Shown here piece after piece: positions 1 through 8,300 of a stretch of DNA of 11,387 bases. The notes beneath the pieces were generated by a model. It did no database searches and was not told the DNA's origin. It saw only the letters and a list, made by a program, of their open reading frames with translations. Position 1 is the first letter of the stretch. Each line of letters starts with the position of its first letter. Both the position numbers and the translations under genes were made by a program. The DNA lies in NCBI GenBank assembly GCA_964627035.1, contig CAZVKN010000059.1, positions 1 to 11,387 of the forward strand, read 5' to 3'. This stretch comes from CAZVKN01 sp964627035 (GTDB lineage: Bacteria > Electryoneota > AABM5-125-24 > Hatepunaeales > Hatepunaeaceae).

Positions 1-15
1 AGCAGTCCTTAACTT

Positions 16-49
16 ATTGTACAATTTTGTCCAATACGTTCTGACGTCA
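16..49. promoter_or_regulatory. short palindromes upstream of the operon (possible operator)
   Basis: ATTGTACAAT at 16-25 is a perfect 10-bp palindrome and TGACGTCA at 42-49 a perfect 8-bp palindrome. TTGTACAA (17-24) is followed by the similar TTGTCCAA (27-34) exactly ten bases later, one helical turn. They lie 30-60 bp upstream of the putative -35 element, where an activator or repressor could bind. Short palindromes arise by chance in AT-rich DNA, so this is only a candidate. Confidence 0.2.
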
Positions 50-78
50 AACAATGTGATCAGATAATAAAAAGACCA

Positions 79-107
79 ACGACAAATCTATGATTACTTG
101 TTATACT
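79..107 (+). promoter_or_regulatory. putative sigma70-like promoter of the operon
   Basis: ACGACA at 79-84 matches TTGACA at four of six positions. It is separated by 17 bases from TATACT at 102-107, which matches TATAAT at five of six. It lies about 65 bases before the chosen start of the first gene. Spacing is ideal and no other good pair was seen in 1-172, but the lineage and its promoter consensus are unknown. Confidence 0.4.
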
Positions 108-160
108 ATTAAATTAAGTTTATTTTGTTGTTCAGTCATGAATATGAGTATTTAACCAAT

Positions 161-166
161 GAGGAA
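161..166 (+). promoter_or_regulatory. ribosome binding site deciding the first start
   Basis: GAGGAA lies six bases before ATG at 173. The longer reading from TTG at 125 has no such site and adds a polar stretch before the first hydrophobic helix, so ATG 173 is preferred. Confidence 0.6.
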
Positions 167-172
167 ATCCAT

Positions 173-706
173 ATGGATACAATTCAACTTCATCTATTAA
201 TTAATCATTTACCGATTGTTGGTACGTACTTAGCATTGCCGTTGTTGCTATTTGCTATGTTTCGTCGCAAGGAACCGGGTGTGTTGATAGCGGCTATCAT
301 TGTCCTCTTGCTTGTTGGTATTGGTAGTATAATTGCGGCTAATTCTGGGGAAGAAGCTGAAGACATCGTGGAAAACTTGCCCGGAATATCCGAGGAATTT
401 GTTGAGCACCACGAACACAAAGCCGAGTTGGCTACTAAGCTCTCAGTTGTAGTCGCAGTGATCTCTTTGACAGGATTACTTTGGCTACTTAAAAGCAAAT
501 TGGATGTTGTACCGATATGGTTGCCCGGTTTGTTGCTCGTATTGGCATTAATCTTAGCGGTTTCAATGGCATCAGCAGGTCATTCCGGTGGTCAGATTCG
601 TCATACTGAAATTCGCGCAGACTTTGATACATCTACGATTCAAATTGATGATGATTCAGATCATGTGGAAAAAGACCATCACGAACATGATGATGATGAC
701 GACTAA
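173..706 (+). CDS. four-helix membrane protein, DUF2231-like, Asp/His-rich tail
   Basis: 177 aa from ATG 173. Four hydrophobic segments are visible at about 9-29, 36-56, 89-107 and 114-134. The N-terminus carries the motif HLLINHLP (His7, His12), the loop between helices 2 and 3 carries EHHEHKAELA (about 78-87), and helix 4 is followed by GHSGGQIRH (about 136-144). This histidine placement resembles DUF2231-type proteins often seen near respiratory cytochromes; the family link is from memory and tentative. The histidines could bind heme or metal. The tail (about 159-177) is almost only Asp, His, Glu and Lys and ends in five Asp, so it may bind metal cations. First gene of the operon, 29 bp before the cytochrome-b-like gene. 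An inner-membrane location is likely. The exact role is unknown. Confidence 0.8.
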   Translation: MDTIQLHLLINHLPIVGTYLALPLLLFAMFRRKEPGVLIAAIIVLLLVGIGSIIAANSGEEAEDIVENLPGISEEFVEHHEHKAELATKLSVVVAVISLTGLLWLLKSKLDVVPIWLPGLLLVLALILAVSMASAGHSGGQIRHTEIRADFDTSTIQIDDDSDHVEKDHHEHDDDDD

Positions 707-735
707 GCCCCAATTTATACAGAAACGATAAGCCT

Positions 736-1605
736 ATGCGTCTTCACCGAATTATTTTGTCCCTACTTTACATTCTAACGCTGATTAGCGCTGTTTACCT
801 CTATTGGGAGGGGGGCGATTACTACTTTCTACCCGAAACTGAACGTCCACACCACCAACTTCATACTGACTGGAAACCAGGGGGAGTGATTGGTCATGGA
901 CTGGGCATAATCGGCAGTTTGTTGATGCTTGTTCTGTTTCTATATTCTGTCCGAAAGCGATTTAGGTTTATGGGAACCTGGGGCAATATCCGTTACTGGT
1001 TGAACTATCACATTTGGATGGGTATCACCGGACCTCTGCTGGTGATTTTCCACACCACTTTCAAGATTAATGGAATTATCGCAATATCGTTCTGGAGTAT
1101 GATCGCAGTAGCTTTGAGTGGCGTACTTGGAAGATATGTCTATCTTCAAATACCACGTAGCCTTAGCGGTGATGAGCTCTCACCTGATGAAATTAATCGT
1201 GATGAAACAAAACTACTCCATCAATTAAAAGAAGAATATGGCGTCACCAGCGACACAATTCAATCCATAATTAAATTGGTCGGAATCGGTGAGTCTGAAC
1301 GATCAGTTGGTTGGAGCATTATTGGACGCTGGATAGTGAGCGATCTAACACTACCCTTTGCACTATCGCGAATCAAACGGACACTGTGCGATAAAGACGG
1401 ACGTGATACCTCAGAGATTGGACAGATTATTAAATTAGCCCGACGACTCGCAATCCTAAAACGTAGGATAGCATTCCTCAAGCAAGCACAAAGCATTCTG
1501 CACTACTGGCATATAATTCATAAACCGTTCGCAATTGTGATGATTGTCATTATGGTCATTCATGTAGTTGTAGCTGTATTGTTTGGGTATAAGTGGATTT
1601 TCTAA
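736..1605 (+). CDS. cytochrome-b-like / ferric-reductase-like membrane protein
   Basis: 289 aa. Hydrophobic segments lie at about 5-23, 52-72, 92-110, 112-136 and 264-286, with a charged soluble region at about 140-255. Histidines fall where b-heme ligands would be expected: His54 (GHGLG) at the start of helix 2, His92 and His106 at the two ends of helix 3, His256, His259 and His262 just before helix 5, and His276 inside it. This fits a di-heme cytochrome b that moves electrons across the inner membrane. The motif pattern resembles poorly characterised cytochrome-b-like proteins found next to Fe-S/FAD oxidoreductases and multiheme cytochromes (from memory). Arg/Lys at 73-77 suggests that end of helix 2 is cytoplasmic. 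ATG 736 is the only good start; no strong Shine-Dalgarno is seen. The stop codon overlaps the next start by one base. Partner assignments are inferred from context. Confidence 0.75.
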   Translation: MRLHRIILSLLYILTLISAVYLYWEGGDYYFLPETERPHHQLHTDWKPGGVIGHGLGIIGSLLMLVLFLYSVRKRFRFMGTWGNIRYWLNYHIWMGITGPLLVIFHTTFKINGIIAISFWSMIAVALSGVLGRYVYLQIPRSLSGDELSPDEINRDETKLLHQLKEEYGVTSDTIQSIIKLVGIGESERSVGWSIIGRWIVSDLTLPFALSRIKRTLCDKDGRDTSEIGQIIKLARRLAILKRRIAFLKQAQSILHYWHIIHKPFAIVMIVIMVIHVVVAVLFGYKWIF

Positions 1606-2912
1606 TGATTGAAATAATTATATACATTATTGTTGGTGTTGTTACGCTTTCTATACCTGTTATTTACATTCTACGTGAGCGGAAACGGAGCAAACATGCC
1701 GCTCAAACCCTCCAAAAATCAATTGAGCGTGGATTGGATGAACCTCCGTCTTTGCATCCTTTGATCGATCCAAATATATGTATCGGTACGGCAGCGTGTG
1801 TAACCGCTTGTCCCGAACACACCATTCTTGACCTCATTGACAACCGTGGTCAGCTTGTTAAACCATCCGCTTGTATAGGTCATGGTGAGTGTCAAGCTGG
1901 ATGTCCGGTAGATGCAATTACCTTAGTATTCGGTACGGAAAAGCGAGGTATAGACATCCCTCACCTTAAGCCGACATTTGAGACGAATGTGTCGGGGATA
2001 TACATAGCGGGTGAGCTTGGTGGAATGGGACTTATCCGCAATGCTGTTACGCAAGGTCGTCAAGCAGCCGAATCTATTACTCAAAGTTTGGAACAACGCA
2101 ATCAAACGGATGTTCTTGACTTACTGATTATCGGAGCAGGTCCTGCAGGTATATCGGCTTCGTTGCAGGCTAAGAAAGAGAGGCTGAGTTTTATCATTGT
2201 GGATCAGGAAGACCTTGGAGGTACGATTCTTACTTATCCACGTCAGAAATTGGTTATGACTCAACCGATGGATTTACCGTTATATGGTAAAGTGAAGATC
2301 CGTGAGATATTCAAGGAGGAATTGTTAGACATATTCAATGACGTATTTGCCAAAACCGAGTTATCTGTCAATGCTTATGAAAAGGTTAACGAAATTGTCC
2401 AATTTAACGGTAATTTCAAAGTAACAACAAACAAATCAGAGTATATTACACAGCGTGTATTACTGGCAATCGGTCGCCGTGGTTCACCACGCAAACTTGG
2501 CATATCAGGCGAGAAAAGTGCTAAGGTTACTTATCGTCTACTTGATCCGGAAAAGTTTCACGATATGAACATTTTGGTTGTAGGTGGGGGTGATAGTGCG
2601 GTTGAAGCGGCGGTTGCTTTGGGTGAACAGGCGGGTAATAGTGTTCATATCTCTTATCGAAAAGGTGTGTTCTCTCGTATCAAAGAAGGTAATCAGAAAC
2701 GAATAGAGTCAGCTATGCAAACTGGTATGGTCACTGCATTGTTCAATTCTAATGTCAAACACATTGAGCCGGATAGCGTAGCACTTGACCAAAATGGAAA
2801 AGGTGTTGTGCTATCTAATGATTACGTTTTTGTGTTTATTGGCGGTGAGTTGCCAACGGAATTCCTTGAGAAAGTTGGTATTAAATTCACACGCAAGTTT
2901 GGAGAAGCATAA
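1605..2912 (+). CDS. membrane-anchored ferredoxin-domain FAD/NAD(P) oxidoreductase
   Basis: 435 aa. A TM helix (about 2-23) is followed by RERKRSK, which by the positive-inside rule puts the enzyme in the cytoplasm. Residues about 52-110 form a ferredoxin-like domain with CIGTAACVTACP (Cys59, 65, 69) and CIGHGECQAGCP (Cys90, 96, 100); the usual second Cys of each motif is Thr62 or His93. A thioredoxin-reductase-like domain follows with GAGPAG (177-182) for FAD, GGGDSA (327-332) for NAD(P), and a C-terminal FIGG (about 411-414). No CXXC redox disulfide is present, so it is not a classical thioredoxin reductase. Likely role: electron exchange between NAD(P)H or a cytoplasmic carrier and the cytochrome-b-like partner. 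ATG 1605 overlaps the previous stop as TAATG; a start 12 bases upstream (1593) is possible but overlaps more. Function of the domains is well supported, the partner is inferred. Confidence 0.85.
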   Translation: MIEIIIYIIVGVVTLSIPVIYILRERKRSKHAAQTLQKSIERGLDEPPSLHPLIDPNICIGTAACVTACPEHTILDLIDNRGQLVKPSACIGHGECQAGCPVDAITLVFGTEKRGIDIPHLKPTFETNVSGIYIAGELGGMGLIRNAVTQGRQAAESITQSLEQRNQTDVLDLLIIGAGPAGISASLQAKKERLSFIIVDQEDLGGTILTYPRQKLVMTQPMDLPLYGKVKIREIFKEELLDIFNDVFAKTELSVNAYEKVNEIVQFNGNFKVTTNKSEYITQRVLLAIGRRGSPRKLGISGEKSAKVTYRLLDPEKFHDMNILVVGGGDSAVEAAVALGEQAGNSVHISYRKGVFSRIKEGNQKRIESAMQTGMVTALFNSNVKHIEPDSVALDQNGKGVVLSNDYVFVFIGGELPTEFLEKVGIKFTRKFGEA

Positions 2913-3577
2913 TGAATAATGGTTTCAAATGTGCAAAATGTGGAGCAGACCTATCCGCTGATGATTTGAGTTGTGAACAGTGTGGCGCTGCGGTTAGTTC
3001 ATTTGATTTGGAAGATGGGTCATCAAACAAACCCTCCAAAGTTGTGAGTCTGATTATTCTGCTGAGTATAGCTCTTGTTGTTACGTTGGTCATTATATTG
3101 TCCAATTCAAAACCAGACGACACATCACCACCAAAGATTCCAACTGCTGAAATGAGCATTGAGGATGAGATCAAATCTCTTGAAGAACTTTACCAAGCCC
3201 ATCCGGATCATGCACCGATAGCATTACGATTGGGCAACCTCTATGCTTCACGCAAAAACCATCGTAAAGCAATCAGGTATTACCGTTCCTTCTTGTCTAT
3301 TGACACTTCAAATGCCGGATGGGAGGTTAAACTTGATTTGGCGAAATCTTTGTTTGCGTTAAGGAAAACCGATGAAGCAAAGAGTGAGTTGAATTCTATC
3401 CTGAAAATTGATCCCAGCCATGACGGGGCACTGTACAATCTCGGAGCTATTGAAGCAAACCTCGGCAATTCCGCAGAAGCTCACAGGATGTGGACGCAAT
3501 TACTGGAGCATCATTCAAACGGTCGGATGGCGGAATTGGCACGTAATGGATTAAGTAGATTGAATTCAAATGATTAG
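2912..3577 (+). CDS. zinc ribbon-TM-TPR protein, possible cytochrome assembly factor
   Basis: 221 aa. An N-terminal zinc ribbon has two CxxC knuckles (Cys7/Cys10 and Cys21/Cys24). A single TM helix follows at about 44-64, preceded by Lys40 and Lys43, which suggests the ribbon is cytoplasmic and the rest periplasmic. Residues about 83-217 are helical TPR-type repeats (for example LGNLYASRKNHRKAIRYY and LGAIEANLGNSAEAHRM). TPR proteins of the NrfG/CcmH type present apocytochromes to heme lyase. Position directly before two cytochromes with 63 CXXCH motifs in total, and translational coupling on both sides (TAATG with the gene before, eight-base overlap with the gene after), make an assembly or scaffolding role attractive. 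That is inference; a general protein-interaction role is equally compatible with the sequence. Confidence 0.8.
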   Translation: MNNGFKCAKCGADLSADDLSCEQCGAAVSSFDLEDGSSNKPSKVVSLIILLSIALVVTLVIILSNSKPDDTSPPKIPTAEMSIEDEIKSLEELYQAHPDHAPIALRLGNLYASRKNHRKAIRYYRSFLSIDTSNAGWEVKLDLAKSLFALRKTDEAKSELNSILKIDPSHDGALYNLGAIEANLGNSAEAHRMWTQLLEHHSNGRMAELARNGLSRLNSND

Positions 3578-5291
3578 ACAGACGATATTATTCTTACTGC
3601 TATTTAGCATCTTTGGCGCAAATACTTTGTATTCACAAATATCCCCCGGCAAACTATCCCGTTTTCACAAGGATATTGAAGGAATTACCAACTGTACAAA
3701 GTGTCACGAACTTGGTAAGGATGTTTCAAATGATAAGTGTTTGGAATGCCATCTGTCTGTTAGAAATCGCATCAATTCAGGGAATGGTTATCACAACAGT
3801 AAAGATGTAACAGACAAGCAATGTGCAAAGTGCCATTCCGACCATCACGGACGTGAGTTTGAGTTGATATATTGGAAGGACGGCAAGGATAAGTTTGATC
3901 ATAATCTAACCGGTTACAGTTTAGAAGCCAAGCACCGATTATCTGAATGCGAAAAATGTCATATACCTCCTTTCATATCCAAAGATGATGTCAAAACGGA
4001 TAAGAATAATAGTATAGATCGTACTTTAATCGGATTAAACAGCTCAGCGTGCATTACCTGTCATCACGATGAGCATGGAAATCAATTAACAGATCGCTGT
4101 TTAGACTGCCATAATTACGAGGGGTGGAAACCGACTGTAGGTTTCGATCACGACTCTACAAGTTATCAGTTAACAGGTAAGCATATCGATACTGATTGCG
4201 AAAAATGCCATAAGCTCTTGCCTGCTTTACCACCTGTTTTCCCGGAATCAATCCCTAAACCGGACAGTGTCGCTTGGTATGCTGAGTACTCCGATCTTGA
4301 TTTCGTACGTTGCAAATCTTGCCACGAGGATACTCATAAAGGAAAACTCGGTAACGATTGTAAAAAGTGTCATCAGACTTCCGGATTCAAAAACATAATC
4401 GGTGGTGACAAACAGTTTGATCATTCGCAAACAGATTACAAACTGGAAGGTCGTCACATTGGTGTTGATTGTAAGAAATGCCACACAACAGAAAACCTGA
4501 CAGATGACCTAAAATATAAGTTTTGCATTGATTGTCATAAGGACGAACATCAGGAACAGTTTGCCGACCGTCCTGACAAGGGAGCGTGTGAGAGCTGTCA
4601 TATAGTTGATAGATTTCTACCATCTAATTACGATGTTGAACAACATCAAAAAAGTCGTTATCCATTGACTGGAAGCCATCTTGCAACACCATGTATTGCT
4701 TGTCATAAAGAGATTGAAATTTTCGGTAGAACCTGTGCTTGCTTTGATTTCCCTGATTTAAGTTGTATTGCTTGTCATAAGGACACTCATGAAGGACAAG
4801 CCGATAAATGGATCAAACAAACCGGATGCGACTATTGCCATACAACCGATAGTTGGCGCAAAGTTGAGACGTTTGATCACGATTCAAGCCGTTTCAAACT
4901 GGTAGAGAAACATCAAAAGGTAGCTTGTCTTGACTGTCATCAAGTTGCGGATACTCTAACGGAAACAGAAAGGATTGTCCTTCAGCCGTTGGATATGAAC
5001 TGCATTGCTTGTCATGAGGATATTCACCAAGGGCAATTTGTTCAGCTTGACATTGATGAAAAGAAAACCACTTGTGACCGATGTCATAGCTCAAAGAGTT
5101 GGAAGGAGCTTATGTTTGATCACAATAGAGACTCTCGCTACAAATTGGATGGCGCGCATATAAAAGTTGCCTGTATCAAATGTCACCCACAGTTGCAAAC
5201 ACCTGATGGTAAGGTGTATATTGCGTATAAGCCATTGGGAATGGAGTGTGCCGATTGTCATGGGGGATCTGTTCCGAAGGAGTCCAAGTAA
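3570..5291 (+). CDS. 20-heme secreted c-type cytochrome
   Basis: 573 aa with a signal peptide (hydrophobic about 5-17, likely cleavage near Ser22-Gln23) and no lipobox. I count 20 CXXCH motifs. After two N-terminal motifs the protein follows a triheme pattern repeated six times: CxxCH, often an aromatic residue, then FDH; about seven residues on, LxGxH or a variant; then CxxCH; then a third CxxCH that in most units continues as HxDxHxG. About 22 other histidines are present, enough for bis-His ligation of nearly all hemes. The last motif (CADCH) lacks the HxDxH continuation. The protein should be a periplasmic or outer-membrane electron carrier matured by the cytochrome c system. It overlaps the TPR gene by eight bases and lies 24 bp before the 43-heme gene, with which it shares the unit design. 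No specific cytochrome family name can be assigned safely. Confidence 0.92.
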   Translation: MIRQTILFLLLFSIFGANTLYSQISPGKLSRFHKDIEGITNCTKCHELGKDVSNDKCLECHLSVRNRINSGNGYHNSKDVTDKQCAKCHSDHHGREFELIYWKDGKDKFDHNLTGYSLEAKHRLSECEKCHIPPFISKDDVKTDKNNSIDRTLIGLNSSACITCHHDEHGNQLTDRCLDCHNYEGWKPTVGFDHDSTSYQLTGKHIDTDCEKCHKLLPALPPVFPESIPKPDSVAWYAEYSDLDFVRCKSCHEDTHKGKLGNDCKKCHQTSGFKNIIGGDKQFDHSQTDYKLEGRHIGVDCKKCHTTENLTDDLKYKFCIDCHKDEHQEQFADRPDKGACESCHIVDRFLPSNYDVEQHQKSRYPLTGSHLATPCIACHKEIEIFGRTCACFDFPDLSCIACHKDTHEGQADKWIKQTGCDYCHTTDSWRKVETFDHDSSRFKLVEKHQKVACLDCHQVADTLTETERIVLQPLDMNCIACHEDIHQGQFVQLDIDEKKTTCDRCHSSKSWKELMFDHNRDSRYKLDGAHIKVACIKCHPQLQTPDGKVYIAYKPLGMECADCHGGSVPKESK

Positions 5292-5305
5292 CGTTTTGCG
5301 AATTT

Positions 5306-5311
5306 AGGGGG
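5306..5311 (+). promoter_or_regulatory. purine-rich RBS of the 43-heme gene
   Basis: AGGGGG ends four bases before ATG 5316 in the 24-bp gap after the 20-heme gene. It supports that start, which is directly followed by a clean signal peptide. Confidence 0.4.
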
Positions 5312-5315
5312 CAAC

Positions 5316-8300
5316 ATGTTGTCTAAAATATCGGTTCTCACAGTTTTGATAGTGATCGCTGCTGTTAGTTTTTCTGTTGCGCAGGACCATCATCACGGTA
5401 AAATTGACATAAAATGCGAGGAGTGTCACCATACGGAAGGCTGGGATAAGCTGAAGCCTGTGTTGGACTTCAATCACGATAAGCAAACCGAGTATCCGCT
5501 TGAAGGACGACATGAAACGGTCGGTTGTACCGATTGTCATACCAGTTTAGTATTTACTGAAACCGGCAGTGAATGTATCTCGTGTCATGACGATATTCAC
5601 GAGGGCCAATTTGCAGATGCTTGTTCGGAGTGTCATAATCCGTCAACGTGGCAAAATGAAGCCGATATGACATTACGCCACGCTCAAACTCGCTATCCAC
5701 TTGTTGGTGTGCATGATAATCTTGATTGTCAAGCCTGCCACGCATCGGGTCAATACGTCAACTTACCTCTTGATTGCGATGGTTGTCATGTTCAACGATA
5801 CTTAAATACTACTAATCCTGATCACACTGCCGCCGCATTCCCAACTGATTGTTCCCAATGTCATAGCATTAATCACCTCGGTTGGTTACCAGCTACCTAT
5901 GAGCATTCACAGGAGTTTCCACTCGTCAGCGGACATAGAATATCGGATTGTTCCGCATGTCATGAGGGTCAATCCAATTATTCGGATTCTCAAACTGAGT
6001 GTTTCGCTTGTCATGAGGACAACTACAATGAATCCACAAACCCGAATCATGTTGCGGCTAATCTCAGTCAAACTTGCGAAGATTGTCACACAATAATCGC
6101 CTGGAAGCCAGCTGAGTTTGATCATAATCTATCCGATTTTCAGTTGACCGGGGCTCATGTCACAGTAGATTGCGCTGAATGTCACACTAATGGTCAATAC
6201 ACCGGTATTGCTTCTGATTGTTATTCGTGTCATCAAGCGGATTATGCCTCTGCTGATGATCCCGATCACGAAGCAGGGCAGTTTAGCAATAGTTGCGAGG
6301 AGTGTCATACGACAACGGTTTGGAATCCATCTACATTCAACCATGATGAACAAACCAACTTCCAATTAACAGGCGCGCATATAACTGTTAACTGTCAGGA
6401 GTGTCATATTGGCGGTCAATTTGCGGGAACATCAACCGAGTGTTTCGGTTGTCATGAGGATGATTACAATGAGACTGACGATCCTGACCATGAATCAGGT
6501 CAATTTAGCCATAGCTGTGAGGAGTGTCATACGACGACGGTATGGAATCCTTCAACATTTGACCACAACGAACAAACTAACTTCCAATTAACAGGCGCGC
6601 ATATAACTGTTAACTGTCAGGAGTGTCATATTGGCGGTCAATTTGCGGGAACATCAACCGAGTGTTTCGGTTGTCATGAGGATGATTACAATGAGACTGA
6701 CGATCCTGACCATGAATCAGGTCAATTTAGCCATAGCTGTGAGGAGTGTCATACGACGACGGTATGGAATCCATCGACTTTCAACCATGATGAACAGACG
6801 AACTTCCAATTGACGGGTGCGCATGTAACTGTCAATTGTCAGGAGTGTCATATTGATGGTCAATTTGCGGGAACATCAACCGAGTGTTTCGGTTGTCATG
6901 AAGATGATTACAATGAGACAACTGATCCTGACCATGAAGCGGGTCAATTAAGTCATAACTGCGAAGAGTGTCATACGACTACTGTTTGGAATCCATCTAC
7001 ATTTGACCATGATGTACAAACCGACTTTCCATTGACGGGCGCACATATAACTGTCAATTGTCAGGAGTGTCATGTTGACGGTCAATTTGATGGTACAACC
7101 ACTGAGTGTTTTGGTTGCCACGAGGATGACTATGAAGCAGTGGAAGATCCGGATCACGTTGCAGGACAGTTTAATACTAATTGCCTAATCTGTCATACGA
7201 CGGCTACCTGGATACCGTCAACACTAAACCATGATGAGACAAACTTCCCATTAACCGGAGCGCACGTTACTGTCAATTGTGAAGAGTGCCATGTTGATGG
7301 ACAATATGCTGGAACTCCAACTGAGTGTTTTGCTTGTCATGAAGATGATTACAACGAAACGACCGATCCTGATCATGAAACAGGGCAGTTCAGTCACAGT
7401 TGCGAAGAGTGCCACACCACAACCGTATGGAATCCATCAACATTTAATCATAATGAGCAGACGGACTTCCCATTAGAGGGTGCGCATGTCGCTGTTGATT
7501 GTCAGGAGTGTCATATTGACGGTCAATTTGACGGAACTTCTACCGAATGTTTCGGTTGCCACGAAGACGATTACGAAGGAGTGGATGATCCAAGCCACGT
7601 CGAGGGGCAGTTTGATCACGATTGCACTACTTGCCACTCAAACGAAGCGTGGACTCCTGCTACATTTGATCACGACAACACTGATTTTCCGTTGGTGGGT
7701 GCGCACGTTAATGTCAGCTGTCAGGAGTGCCACGCAGACGGTCAATTTGAAGGTACAACTACTGAATGTTTCGGTTGTCATGAAGATGATTACGAAGGTG
7801 TTGACGACCCGAATCATGTTGAAGGACAGTTCGACCAGGATTGTACTATTTGCCATTCAAATGAAGGTTGGACTCCTGCAATGTTTGACCATGATGAGAC
7901 GGATTTCCCATTGACCGGCGCGCATCGTAATGTCAACTGTCAGGAGTGCCACATAGACGGTCAATATGCAGATACACCGACTGAATGCTACTTCTGCCAC
8001 GAAGGTGATTATGAAGGAGTTGATGACCCAAATCATATAGAGAATGAGTTTGACCGTGATTGTTCTGCCTGTCATAATACCGAAGCGTGGAGTCCGGCAG
8101 ATTTCGATCATGATGAAACAGATTTTCCGCTGACGGGAGCTCATCGTCATGTTGACTGCGCTGAATGTCATGTAGACGGGCAGTTTGCCGGAACTCCCTC
8201 GGAGTGTTTTGATTGTCATGAGGATGATTACAATAACGCTCGCTATCAAGGTAGCACGCACAGAGGAGCAAGATTCCCCCATGATTGCGAACAGTGCCAC

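Noticed and set aside
1605..2912. Thioredoxin reductase
   Set aside because: FAD and NAD(P) motifs fit, but the redox-active CXXC is missing and a ferredoxin-like domain and TM anchor are present.
7480..7914. 144-aa plus-strand frame and similar short frames at 6409, 6631, 7279 and 8185
   Set aside because: These are shifted frames of the triheme repeats; the ones at 6409 and 6631 are 222 bp apart and nearly identical because the repeat is. They lack starts with ribosome sites and the true frame has all heme motifs.
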